A stretch of 64,000 nucleotides of DNA, from assembly GCF_023856365.1 (NCBI RefSeq), contig NW_026042479.1, positions 139,001 through 203,000 on the forward strand, written 5' to 3'. A program made the translations under genes and the position numbers. Origin of the DNA: Brienomyrus brachyistius. Lineage: Eukaryota; Chordata; Actinopteri; Osteoglossiformes; Mormyridae. The notes below the pieces were generated by a model. That model made no database searches. It had not been told where the DNA came from and saw nothing but the letters and a program-made list of their open reading frames with translations. Positions 23,286 to 34,578 of this stretch are shown here, piece by piece (the first letter of the stretch is position 1; every line of letters starts with the position of its first letter).

Positions 23286-23860
23286 AGCAGTGGGCTGAGC
23301 ATAAAGTCCTGGGTTCCTGCTACAGCGTCTGAGCAGTTGCCTTCGTCGCCCATAGCTCCTGCGCAGCCCGAGCAGCCGCCTCCGCTGCCCCCTGCGGCCC
23401 CAGAGCCCGAGCAGCCGCCGCCTGCTTTGCCCGTAGCTCCTGAGCAGCCGCCTCCGCTGCCCCCTGCGGCCCCAGAGCCCACGCCCGAGGCGCTCCCTCC
23501 GCCTCAAATGACTGTGCCCCCTGGGGCTCTTGTTCCTGGCCCCACTCCTGTCCCTGACCCAGCTCCAGACTTTCCTGCCCTAGTCCCTGAGGAGGTCCCG
23601 GACAGTCTGACCACCGTGTGTGCCACGCCCCCTGATTATCCACGTGTGCTTCCCTGATCGTACCCAGCTGTGTCCGATTATTTTCAATCAGTCCTGTCTA
23701 TTTGAGTTCATGTCTTACTAGAGTTCAGTGTCCGTCATTGAAGTCCGTCTGCGTGAGATGTTTCCTGCACCCCGTGTTCCTAATAAATCCCCGTATCCTG
23801 CCTGCCTTGCCTGTTTCCTGCCCGTCCGCCGCTCCCGTTAAATGGCGATCGTGACACAAG
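23286..23860 (+). mobile_element. Proline-rich retroelement, copy 2 (5'-truncated)
   Basis: A frame ending at TGA 23655-23657 is made of repeated PEQPPPLPPAAPEP-type blocks and finishes VCATPPDYPRVLP. The same C-terminus ends the longer frame at 42959-44041. It is followed by a shared non-coding tail with CCTAATAAATCCCCGTATCC. The GC-rich base composition differs sharply from its AT-rich surroundings. Dispersed copies with one common 3' end and variable 5' ends suggest retrotransposition. No RT domain is attached, so the class is unknown. Confidence 0.6.
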
Positions 23861-24249
23861 GCACACGCACATCAAGTACCAATGCAGCAAATACAGATGA
23901 ACAATTTAGGAGGAATACTAGTCAAAGGAAGGAAGAAAAGCAGCCCACCCTATCTCATGGTCACGGACACAAACATCAGGGAGTGTTATGAAGAAGACAT
24001 CACACTTAACACCATTGGTTTTATGCAGTGAATTACACCAGAGAGAGTTTTTACATTCTAGCTGTGTTACGTAACATTCCTCAGCCTTCAGGTTTTTTCC
24101 ACACAATGCACGACATGCAGGGGTGCCAAACAAAACAGCGGAACTGCAGTGTAGCCAATTATTTGTTTCAGTAGTTTTAAGAAAACTAGAACATAAAATG
24201 TTTGTTTTACTTAGTCCACAAAAGAGTTTTTACCTATCTTAGTGTATTT

Positions 24250-24480
24250 TACATCACATACACTCTCGGTCCGTTGTGGAGTCCATCCCACTGTAGTTGG
24301 AGAATGCTGCCATCAGTCGCTTGGTGTAGCACTCGCAGGATTTACCAGGCTCCTGTTTAAACTGATGCATCATGCCCCAGTCCATGCGCAGGAGGACCAG
24401 TCTCTGAAGGGCTGTCGCATGGTGAGGCCTGTTCTGCCTGGGGTCCAGCAGGTCACTGGCAATGTCCTTCAACTCACAGT
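24250..24480 (-). pseudogene. Retrovirus-like Gag fragment (middle part)
   Basis: A minus frame of about 72 codons resembles the capsid-region part of a fish endogenous-retrovirus Gag. It is cut on its upstream side by the LINE at 24490-25460, and the same gag-like sequence resumes beyond it at 25470. Short, damaged and without pol or env, it is a dead relic. Confidence 0.45.
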
Positions 24481-24489
24481 GGGCTTGCG

Positions 24490-25462
24490 TTCATAGTGGG
24501 GTACCGCAGGGTTCGATTTTAGGACCACTATTGTTCCTAATTTACATAAATGATATGGATACCAATATATACAGTAAACTGGTGAAATTTGCAGATGACA
24601 CCAAGGTGGGTGGTGTAGCAGATACTGAATTAGTGGCTCAGCAGCTACAGCGGGATCTTGATTTAATTAGTGACTGGGCCGATACCTGGCAGATGAAATT
24701 TAACGTCGATAAATATAAGGTACTCCATCTAGGGAGCAGAAATATAAAGTACAGGTATTTCATGGGTGTCACTGAAATAAAGGTAGCTGATCATGAGAAA
24801 GACCTTGGTGTGTATGTTGATGCTTCCATGTCCCATTCTCGCCAGTGTGGGGAAGCAATAAAAAAGGCCAATAGGATGTTGGGGTATATCTCCAGGTGTG
24901 TGGAGTTTAAGTCAAGGGAGGTAATGCTAAGATTATACAATTCCTTGGTGAGACCTCACCTAGAATATTGTGTGCAGGTTTGGTCACCATATCTTAAAAA
25001 GGACATTGTGGCCTTAGAAAAGGTGCAGCGTAGGGCCACAAAAATGATTCCTGGTCTTAGAGGAATGTCATACGAGGAACGGTTACTTGAGCTAAATCTG
25101 TTCAGTCTCAAGCAAAGGAGATTGAGGGGGGACATGATCCAGGTATATAAGATTCTAACAGGTTTGGATGCTGTTCAACCAAATAGTTACTTCAGCATTA
25201 GTTTAAATACACGAACTCGTGGCCATAGGTGGAAATTAGCGGGAGAACATTTCAAGCTGGATTTAAGGAAGCACTTCTTTACGCAGCGTGTAGAGTATGG
25301 AATAGTCTTCCTGATAATGTAGTGCAAGCTGAATCCTTGGGTTCCTTTAAATCAGAGCTAGATAAGATTTTAACGACTCTGAGCTATTAGTTTAGTTCTC
25401 CCCAAGCGAGCTTGATGGGCCGAATGGCCTCGTCTCGTTTGTATAGTTCTTATGTTCTTATG
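24490..25462 (+). mobile_element. CR1-type LINE, RT C-terminal half, almost intact frame
   Basis: The plus strand gives 280 codons with GVPQGSILGPLLFLIYINDM, then the catalytic box FADDTKVGG and EKVQRRATKMIPGLRG. It ends near SLGSFKSELDKI after one frameshift at about 25290. The 3' end has the typical GATGGGCCGAATGGCCTCGT and the short tandem TTCTTATG tail (25447-25462). The FADD box is the RT active site. The copy is 5'-truncated, so it lacks the endonuclease and cannot move by itself. It lies within a retrovirus-like gag relic on the opposite strand. A second, older copy is at 36785-37320. Confidence 0.88.
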
Positions 25463-25469
25463 TTCAACT

Positions 25470-25747
25470 CCTTCATCTACAGTGTCAGATGAGCAAACCT
25501 TATCTCCCCCTTGAGGATTTGGACATACCAACATAGGGGCAAGAATTTCTGCTACCTCGTCCTGCTGCCTGAGTGTTTCGCCACGGCACTTCTTCACCGA
25601 GAAGGAGGTAGAGTCGGGTGCTGAATGGTTATGATCCTCGTCTGCAGGGGGGAGAGGGGAAGGGGCAGGGGAACCACTGGCTACTCCTCCCTCGGTGGCA
25701 TAAGGAGGAAGCTGCTGTTTGGGCAGCAATGCTTGGGCAGGAGCCAC
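25470..25747 (-). pseudogene. Retrovirus-like Gag fragment (N-terminal part)
   Basis: A 125-codon minus frame is rich in Pro and acidic residues and resembles the N-terminal portion of fish epsilon-retrovirus-like Gag proteins. It continues across the CR1-type LINE into 24480-24250. There is no convincing start, and no LTR is seen. Class assignment is an inference from weak resemblance. Confidence 0.4.
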
Positions 25748-26869
25748 ACAGTTTATTTCTGGGTATCTAATTAGCGGACACCATTAGGTCCCTTCAGGGG
25801 CTCCACAGACAAACTCATTGACAAAATAGAATTGTCACAGAAAAATTCTTTGTCACATGCTCAGTCGACATGGACTGTGTGCTATTTACATATTTTTGGC
25901 ACAAACGAAATCTCATATGCATATCGATGTATCTTTGGCACAAGTGGACCTCCATCACTTTAAAGAGGGTAAACTCTGATCAGGAAATTTACGACGTCAG
26001 AATAAACGGATTTTTTAACAGAAGTAACTGACATGCCCTAATAAGGAAATGCATACAATCAGAATACAATATCTGTGGTTTTTAACAGTGGTAACAATCT
26101 GATAATGAAAGGAATCAGATCAACATTTCTATAGCATGTAACAGAGCTTGCTCCCCTCCAGAACTCATTGTTCCAGTAGTTATCTGAAATCATCTGCAGG
26201 AGCTATTCTTTTATTTGTATATTAAGCATAATTATTCATGAATATTATTGATTATGTTTATTTGTTTAATGTTTTTATTTATTCGTATTTATTGTTTATA
26301 ATATAATGTTATATAGTATTGCAACACTTGAAACGAGAGGTACTTGCCTGCCTTAGTGATATTTACTATTGTCTAAGTGTATTCCCACCTGTAGGAGGCA
26401 GCAATGGTTGTTATTAAAGGTGCTGAGATTACGCGGCTCAGGGCTGAAGGTGCAAAGTGAAACAGTCATTGACCGTATTTGCCATGTGTGATGGTGTCTG
26501 CATATCGGCCCTTTTGCGCCAAACAAACCAGTTCAAAGTACTGTGTGTTAAAATATCATATGAATAAATCCTCTCAAGAACTAAACTCAATATCGTATCC
26601 TCATCATTCAACGCGTCTGACTTTTGCACCTCTTACCACAAGGCAGTGGATTACATGGGGAAATTACAAACAAGGAGAATTTAATCTGTTTTTCCTCTAC
26701 ATTGTCGTTATTCAGAATATTACAGACTATGAACAAAAACGGACAATGTAAGAAAATAAAAAAATGTGTATGACAGAAAGCTAGAGTATTTTTGCAATGG
26801 TGAGCACTAGCTGGTTTATGTACTAGCTCACACTCAAGAAACAGCATAAATGCTACTCATACACAGTTG
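25748..26869. other. No gene recognised
   Basis: AT-rich non-coding sequence with only short accidental frames. Confidence 0.4.
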
Positions 26870-27085
26870 GGGGGCAGGGGTCAGTCCTTGTGCCTGTAAT
26901 GAGGTCACCAGTTGAAACTAACCCAGCCTCAGCACGTCTGTGGGTCCTTGAGCAAGGCCCTTAACCCCCAGCTCCCTGGGCGCCCCAACAGGTAGCTGCA
27001 CTTCGCGGACAACTTACTCCACAAAGAGTAAGTTGAGGGAGACATAAAAAACACAATTTCCCCACGGGGATTAATAAAGTCCATC
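26870..27085 (+). repeat. tRNA-derived SINE
   Basis: Same family as 10278-10502: GTCCTTGAGCAAGGCCCTTAA core, CCCCAGCTCCCTGGGCGCC, and the tail CCACGGGGATTAATAAAGTCC with CATC at the end. Confidence 0.75.
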
Positions 27086-28984
27086 CATCTATGGAATATT
27101 ATTTAGCACTATATAACGCAGAATATAAGAATTACGATTTTATAAAAAGTATGCCAAATATCCATGATATAATCATTACAATGTAAACATTATAATGTAA
27201 TCAACACAATGGAACCAACTGAGTATGTATTTGCACCTTTTGTTAGTCTGAGTTTCTGTTAGCTACTTTGTTAGTCCTGAATCTATGAATATTCACATTT
27301 TTATCGCGTATATTTTATCACTATGTAAAAGGACAAATATATTATCAACCTTTTAGTGAGACAATGTGTAAACGGCTGAAACTACCAAGGTTTACTACTG
27401 AAGGAAGGGATTCACCTGAGTTCACCAAAAGTTCATGGCTGAGTATTTTTAAAAAACCAAGTGGAGCTGCTCGCGCCACTATTATGTTCAACCGAGAGGC
27501 CAAACGGTAAAAGAAATGACTGTCAAACTTATCACCTAGGGGTAAATATAAATCTATACAAATATCACCTGCATGCACATTACTTCTTTTACAATAACCA
27601 ACTCCTGATCCATACTGTTAGTCGTGAAAAAAATAACTATTGTGTACATAGAGGCCCTGTGTAAAAAGATAACTGCCAAGGAAAAGATCAAAAACATTTA
27701 TTTCAAGGATTCAAAGTTTTTATGGTCATGTACAGTGTACAGTGCAGTTCTTATTTGATTAACTTGAATGTCTTCACAGACAAGACGATTAAACAAATAA
27801 AGCAGCGCAACATTATAGTAACTAACAACAAACAAAGCTCACGAGTACTATTACAATATTCATATCATTTATTTAAATTTAATTTTACCAAGTAAATTAA
27901 TTGAAAAGCAGTTACCGCTTTACCTGCTTCTCGGGAGAAATAGCAGATATACAAACGTCATGTATGTAACTAAAATCTTAAGCCAATAAGGGCAAAGTTG
28001 TGTCGTAATGGAGGCGGATCCAGCCTGTGCAGCCTGCTAAGAGGTGCTGCCTGATGTGTCTTGCTCTCGCGGAGTTTTGGTACCATGTGACATGGTGACG
28101 TAATGCAACGGGCGATAAAAAATATAACCATGATGCATTGCGTCAGGACCAGAATGCATTGCTTTAAGCTAGCGCTGTATGTGGGTGCATGAAGTGGAAA
28201 GCACCCAATAATAAACATAACATTTTTTTAAAAATGTTTTCTTCACCGGTGCAGTGAATTTAAATAAAGAGCTATGATGGTGCTGCAAATGGCTTTGCAT
28301 AGTAGTTAGTAGTAGCATTAGCCGCTGTGTGCGGCATTAGCTTTCTACAGTCCTTACAGATGGTTCGTGTTTTGTCTGTCTCCCTTTCGCCATTTATATT
28401 TTCCGCCGGGCACCCGAAATGCTGACACACAAAAGATTCAAAAGTGTCTGGGGTATCTACTATAGTAATTTAGTCAGATGCCGACATATTTACAGCAGCT
28501 CATTTGCAGCGCATTCGTGAAACGGCTTTTCGCTCCAACGAGAAATCTCGTCATGTTGTAATATCGCGAGATCTCGTGACACGCGTTTCACTCCCACTTC
28601 TTAGTAACAGTCATGATTTGATAAAGTGACAACCTGCGTAATAATTGGTAATACATAGAGTTTGCTATTGTTCAGGCTAGCAGACTGTTATGGCTTGAGG
28701 TTAATGGTGCCTGTTACTTGTGAATTTTCACATTTGCAGGGATCTTCTGCCTCGTGAACGTGAAACGGGTAATTATGCTAAAAGAAGAAAAAAGCAGAAC
28801 TGCAATGTGTGTAAGGCTGGTGCTGATTTTTCAGTCTGAACACAGTAAAATTTATACAAATTACCTGTATTCAAACATGTATTCTTTATATAGTTTGGTT
28901 AATTACTATTTAAAAGTTTTATCTGCGCTCCATTGTATAACTTATATTGGAGACTTGTATGTACTTTTCGATTGGAAATGGTTA
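27086..28984. other. No gene recognised; short dispersed-repeat trace
   Basis: GATTCAAAGTTTTTATGGTCATG at about 27708 is a frequent fish repeat fragment. A CpG-containing patch with CGAGAAATCTCGTCATG and GCGAGATCTCGTGAC (28540-28580) is weakly palindromic. No coding exons recognised. Confidence 0.4.
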
Positions 28985-28992
28985 GCTGTATA

Positions 28993-29136
28993 CAGGGGCG
29001 CCGCTAAGGGGGGGAAAGTTGGGACAATTCTAAGGGCCCACGCCCTTTAGGGGCCCCCAGAGATCTGAATGGGTGTGGTAGGGGGGCCCAACCTCATATT
29101 TTGTCATAGGGCCCAAAATTGCTAGCGGCGCCCCTG
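28993..29136. mobile_element. hAT-type foldback MITE with perfect 8-bp target duplication
   Basis: A 144-bp element starts CAGGGGCGCCGCTA and ends TAGCGGCGCCCCTG, perfect 14-bp inverted ends. The flanks are both GCTGTATA (28985-28992 and 29137-29144). This is a textbook hAT insertion; the perfect ends suggest a fairly recent one. Confidence 0.93.
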
Positions 29137-29144
29137 GCTGTATA

Positions 29145-30990
29145 TACTTTGAATATTTTTATGATTAATTTCTTTGTTTATTTAATTTGGCAACAGATCT
29201 GCACTTTTAGCAGTATTGCTGTCAATTTTTGTGAAAGTTGTTACTAAATAAAACAAAAGAAGCAGACTTGTGTAAATCCTATATTGGTCGTGTATTCTTC
29301 CTGTAGCGTAGTGACAGCTTTTTGTACGGAAGCCGTGAACGGCTGTGCTTGCAAATATATTTTCTTCTGAATAATTAGAAGGATAAGCATATTTTGTCGC
29401 CGCCGCGAGATAGTCATGCCATACACAGCTCTGCTCGTTTTTGTACTGTAACCGTGTTACTTAATTTGCGAATCCATGAATTTAACGTTGACATTAAGTC
29501 AACATTGACATTGACAACGTTGACATTAAGTGTTGCACCTATCTAGTGTTTTACCGTGAAGGGCATGTTATATCTTGTCTCTAAGTCGCACTATGGTCCA
29601 GGGGAATGCTATGTCATATTAGAACATGTGTCGATGATGTGGCAATATAAATATTTTAGAATACTGTCAGTTTTAGTTTCAGAAATCCATCATTTGAGAA
29701 AAAAGGCCAGTCACGACAAATATATATGGAATATAACAACAGAGGTTAGCTGTATTTGTTTAAGTGTAAAGATGCACATAGAAACATGCATGAGCTCATC
29801 TGAGAATAAACTGAATGCAATGAAGATTTGTGACTCCTGCTGGAAAATGCGAATAGTGGCAGGGTCTTCAAGCAGTACATTTGTCTGAGAGTCAGTTAAT
29901 ATTAGGAAAGGCACCGTTTTTTTTTTCAATGGCGCTAATTATCAAGAAGGAAATGGAGTACCCCAGTACCTGGTTTACGGGCACTGGAAGCTCCAGTATC
30001 AGTCAGACTTTCATGTAAGTATATGTGTGTTTAATGACTTGTGCATGTTTCATCTTTACCAGGGGCAGAGGGGAAACTCAATAAATAGCCTTCTCTCACA
30101 CTTCCAGGCCTGCAGAACTGAGCATGTCCCCTGGTTTTGTGCATATGTCTGTAGGCTTTGAGTTTTTCCTATGGGGGCTTCAATTTCCTCCCAGAGTACA
30201 AATACGTGCAGATCAGTTGCATTGGGGAGTCCATACTGTGATGCTGAGTGGGTGTAGGAGGAGATTGAGAGATGAAACTCCGGATGATTTACTCCCTCGG
30301 CTAACTAACCAGAACAGGATCGTACCAATACCAAAATGATAAGTTTATAAATGTTTTTCACTACCCTGATTCATTCAGTTATTTCTGTTTGTTAATTCCA
30401 TCCCCCAAGCAAATACATAAATAAACAAACAAATATTCAGGGGGAATGTGTCATAGGTGATAGAATCAGTGGATGAATCTAAAGAAAAAAAGTAATGATT
30501 TCTTTCTCTCCAAAACACAATGCACAAAACTCTTAAGTTAGGTAAGACATTGAAATTTTATGACAGTAGCATGATGCAGAGGAACAACAGAAGGAAAAAT
30601 CTAACTAAACCTGAGTCAACTAGGACTAATTACACTAAATTAAGTGGAACACACAAAATACCTAAAACAACTTAATAAACAAGCAAGAAATATTACATTT
30701 GATTAACTATACTGATGCCTGAGGGAAGTTCTTGTGCATAATGCAGCAAGTATATACAGCTGCAGAGACACTACACATAGTGCAAATAAATTAAAAAGTA
30801 TACAGTACACACACTGATTCCTGAAAAATCTAAATACCATGGAATACTAATGAAATACTGATGATGATGATAATAATAGAAATAATAATGAATTAGTTTA
30901 GGGTATTATGCAATTGACATGTACAATTAAAAAAGAAATTGCACCAGACATTTCCTGTGGCAAAGAAGGGTTGCTTTGTGCCACATTACT
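29145..30990. other. No gene recognised
   Basis: Open frames at 29556-29888 and 30124-30339 have no recognisable domains and no convincing exon structure. A piece at 29930-30019 starts with ATG and ends in GTAAGT, but has no partner exons. Confidence 0.4.
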
Positions 30991-31205
30991 CAAGTCAATT
31001 CACTTTATTTTGTATAGTACATTTTCATAGCCTTACATTGTCTCAAAGCACTTTACTTTGTCCCTGCCCAATTGTCCCAGTGAGCAAGATCTAGCCTGAA
31101 AAATTAGAAAGCGACATTGGCAAGGATAAACTCAGTCATAGTAAGAAACCTTTGGAGGAACCAGAGTGAAAGGGGGAGCCCATCCTCCACAGGGCAGAAG
31201 TCAGG
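30990..31205 (-). repeat. Fish LINE-associated 3' repeat fragment
   Basis: CAATTCACTTTATTTTGTATAG, CAAAGCACTTTAC and GGAGCCCATCCTCC form a common dispersed fish sequence. A second partial copy lies at 40140-40230, just after the chemerin-like gene. Confidence 0.5.
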
Positions 31206-31571
31206 TTAACAAAGTCCTGATTTATATGGTTTATATGGTTCAATTAGTTAAGTCCGGATGTAAATACAGAATAACTGGCAGCAGGGCACACAGGAAAGAC
31301 GTAAACAGGCAGGAGGGCAGGCAGGAGGGTGGCACAGGCAGGACGTAATGGGCAGGAGGGCGGGCAGGCAGGGCAGCACAGGCAGCCAGAACTGTTTTGC
31401 CACTGCAGTTTGTTTTACAATTTCATCTGCATTTGTTCCCCCAAGGTATAACAGCAGCTAATTTATGAACATGCTGCTTTTCAGAAAAGTTTAATTTCCA
31501 GGAGCATGACCAGTGCATACATTTAGTGTTGATGGTTCTTTGTAAAATGGATGTTCTGTACTTTTATTGAT

Positions 31572-31620
31572 CTGTCCATCCATCCATCCATCCATCCATC
31601 CATCCATCCATTCATCCATT
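31572..31620. repeat. (CATC)n microsatellite
   Basis: About eleven tandem CATC units followed by TTTTCTAACTACTTCTG, the head of a degraded SINE-like unit. Confidence 0.85.
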
Positions 31621-31705
31621 TTCTAACTACTTCTGATGAAGTTCCGGGTTATGAGGTATCCTGAAGCCCAGGCAATATGGGACAAACACACACATGCACA
31701 CACAT

Positions 31706-31972
31706 AGGGTATACCTATCCTTATGGGGCCCGCTCATTGACTTCTATTGGATAAATGCTAACGCTAACTATGACAATCTTAACCCCCACCCTGCCCTAAC
31801 CATAACCATAAGTAACCAAGCAAAATAAAAGAGGTTTTGCATTTTTAGTTTTTCCACAGCAGTCACAGATTTTTATAAAATAGAGTTTTCCTGGTTTTCA
31901 GTTTCGTGGTCCCCATAAGGGAAAAAAAAAACAGGTATTTATCACGCTATGGGGTAGGATAGGTATACCCGC
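31706..31972. mobile_element. MITE-like repeat with inverted ends
   Basis: It begins AGGGTATACCTATCCTTA and ends TAGGATAGGTATACCC, giving inverted ends of about 14 bp. The interior (ACTTCTATTGGATAAATGCTAA, CCCTAACCATAACC) is a very common fish repeat. No coding capacity. CA-rich repeat sequence flanks it on both sides. Confidence 0.65.
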
Positions 31973-32144
31973 TCGCACACACACACACAGACATGCACAC
32001 AAATGGATAGATCACCACAGTTACTATGGATGTCGATCCTGCAATAATGAGACAGAACTATCATACTTAACAGGATCATATCCCTAGTTCTACATATGCA
32101 TAATTATATTTAAAAAAGATCCCACGCACCCAGCACATGAGATG

Positions 32145-32345
32145 TTTGAACTTCTGCCCTCTGGTAAACGTTACCGCAGTATGCATTGCAGAACAACCAG
32201 ATTTAATAAGAGCTTCTAACCCCAAAGCCATCAGAATACTAAATGCTAATGAACATACGTTTATGTGAAACCCTACTCTCTCTTACTCTCTGTGCACTTT
32301 ATTACCACAACTGGTATTAAGTTTACTTTTTATTTATATAGTATA
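32145..32345 (+). pseudogene. LINE ORF2 C-terminal remnant
   Basis: The plus strand encodes FELLPSGKRYRS-like and later NLL-type tail residues with several breaks, the end of a Rex1-type ORF2. The tail CTGTGCACTTTATTACC resembles other copies. Confidence 0.45.
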
Positions 32346-32364
32346 GTGCAATAATATAATCACG

Positions 32365-32505
32365 ATTTGTGTGTGAGTGTGCCCTGTGATGGGCTGCCCC
32401 CCATCCTGGATTGTTCCCTGCCTCGTGCCCATTCCACATTCCGGGATAGGTTCCGGACCACCCGCGACCCAGTAGGATAAGCAGTTTGGAAAATGGATGG
32501 ATGGA
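32365..32505 (-). repeat. SINE-like interspersed repeat, 5'-truncated reverse copy
   Basis: GGGCTGCCCCCCATCCTGG through GAAAATGGATGGATGG is the reverse complement of the CATCCATCC unit. Confidence 0.75.
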
Positions 32506-32506
32506 T

Positions 32507-32606
32507 ATAACTAACATAAGACAGACATTACACCTAACAAACAATAAACACGAAATAAAGGAGTGGATACAAAAAAAATGTAATGCAATGACCAGATTTA
32601 ACACCT
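32507..32606. repeat. Dispersed repeat A, copy 1 (about 100 bp)
   Basis: ATAACTAACATAAGACAGAC ... CAATGACCAGATTTA is repeated almost exactly at 35652-35753 in the same orientation. The two copies bound a 3.1-kb segment that contains the 46-bp minisatellite. Confidence 0.8.
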
Positions 32607-32712
32607 GGATTATGTCCCCCCTTAGTCTCCTTTGCTCGAGGCTAAACAGATTCAGCTCAGCTAACCTCTCCTCATTAAACATTCCTCTAAGACCAGGAAT
32701 CATTCTCCCAGC
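32598..32712 (-). pseudogene. CR1-type LINE fragment
   Basis: Reverse complement reads MIPGLRGMFNEERLAELNL then QRRLRGDIIQV, matching the CR1-type copies at 24490-25462 and 36785-37320. Confidence 0.7.
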
Positions 32713-33495
32713 CAAGCAAGCCTGAGTCCGGCTTCCACTCCCCCGATCCCCAGCAATGTTAACTTGGAAGGGCGTATTCTGTATGCACAACTGAGACAAC
32801 CCAGGTGGAGCTCAGCTTATCGGCTGGCAAAATTGCCTTCAGGTATCACCCACCCTAGTGAGAGTCCAAGCTAGGGCCGTTCTCAGAACTCACCCTAAAC
32901 GAAGTCCTGCTCAAAAGTTGTAATGACCGCCTGAGGTACCTGTCAGCCTTGCCCGTAATGAGTCAGTGGGTGTAGCCGGGCTGACACGCTTTTGGGCATC
33001 CAATTGCTGAGAACTCCCCTTCGGTTCTGACAAACTGTACGATCACAAGCAGTGACAGCAGAGCCACAGACAAGCTCAACCAACAGAGAGCGAATGGTAA
33101 GCACCCAGCACCCGAAGGGCTCAACTGATCACATCCAAACGACTTCCTGATGGGATTGTGTACGTAACTGGTTTACTGTTGTTAATAGTGGTTGAACTTC
33201 TATGCAAGTCCCCTTGTTGGGGGAGAGGGAATGAATGAAAGCATAAGGTGAAATAAAACCTAAAATAAATCAAAAAGGTTAAACGGGAATCAAACCAAAT
33301 GAATTGTGTTTCTTATTCAATTGTAAACATCAATTAGTTATGCAACAATAACCTAATTGGATGTTAATGTATTGTGATCAAACTGATTTAGTCCGTGAAG
33401 TTGATTCCTGCTTTCAGGCAAGAACCTGTGTGTCCAATTATGCGTGTTGTATCACCGCAGTTGACCACCAGAGACCCAACTCAGATGTTGTTAAC
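32713..33495. other. No gene recognised
   Basis: Low-copy non-coding sequence leading into the minisatellite. An unassigned retroelement is possible but unsupported. Confidence 0.35.
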
Positions 33496-34578
33496 CTACT
33501 ATGGCGGACCACTAGAGGTGCAATTTCAATGGAGTGGCACTGCTATGGCTTGCCACTAGAAGCGCAATTTCAAAATTGAGTGGTAGTTCTATGCCTGACC
33601 ACTAGAAGCGCAATTTCGAAATGGAGTGGTAGTTCTATGCCTGACCACCGGGGGCGCAATATCGAAATGGAGTTGTAGTTCTATGCCTGACCACTGGAGG
33701 CGCGATTTTGAAATGGAGTGGTAGTTCTATGCCTGACCACTGGAGGCGCAATTTCGAACTGGAGTGGTAGTTCTATGCCTGACCACCGGGGGCGCAATAT
33801 CGAAATGGAGTGGTACTTCTATGCCTGACCACCGGGGGCGCAATATCGAAATGGAGTGGTAGTTCTATGCCTGACCACCGGGAGCGCAATTTCGAAATGG
33901 AGTGGTAGTTCTATGCCTGACCACTAGAGGCACGATTACGAAATGGAATAGTAGTTCTATGCCTGACCACTAGAGGCGCGATTTCGAAATGGAGTAGTAG
34001 TTCTATGGCTTGTCACTAGAAGCGCAATTTCAAAATTGAGTGGTAGTTCTATGCCTGACCACTAGAAGCGCAATTTCGAAATGGAGTGGTAGTTCTATGC
34101 CTGACCACCGGGGGCGCAATATCGAAATGGAGTGGTAGTTCTATGCCTGACCACTAGAGGCGCGATTTCGAAATGGAGTAGTACTTCTATGGCTTGCCAC
34201 TAGAAGCGCAATTTCAAAATTGAGTGGTAGTTCTATGCCTGACCACTAGAAGCCCAATTTCGAAATGGAGTGGTAGTTCTATGCCTGACCACTAGAGGCG
34301 CGATTTCGAAATGGAGTGGTAGTTCTATGCCTGACCACTAGAGGCGCAATTTCGAACTGGAGTGGTAGTTCTATGCCTGACCACCGGGGGCGCAATATCG
34401 AAATGGAGTGGTAGTTCTATGCCTGACCACCGGGGGCGCAATATCAAAATGGAGTGGTAGTTCTATGCCTGGCCACTAGAGGCGCAATATCGAAATTGAG
34501 TGGTAGTTCTATGCCTGGCCACTAGAGGCGCAATTTCGAAATGGAGTGGTAGTTCTATGCCTGACCACTAGAGGTAGA
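33496..34578 (+). repeat. 46-bp minisatellite, 23 units
   Basis: The anchor CTATG recurs at a strict 46-base spacing from 33543 to 34555 (22 exact periods). Each unit reads GTGGTAGTTCTATGCCTGACC then CACTAGAGGCGCAATTTCGAA. Two main variants, CACTAGAGGCGC and CACCGGGGGCGC, are interspersed rather than in blocks. The first units carry GGCTTGCC instead of GCCTGACC; this variant returns near 34010 and 34190, pointing to shuffling by unequal exchange. Confidence 0.95.

Noticed and set aside
29930..30019. ATG-started piece ending in a GTAAGT donor
   Set aside because: No further exons join it and the peptide matches no family I know.
33496..34578. CRISPR-like 46-bp array
   Set aside because: No unique spacers; variants are point changes of the same unit, typical of a minisatellite.
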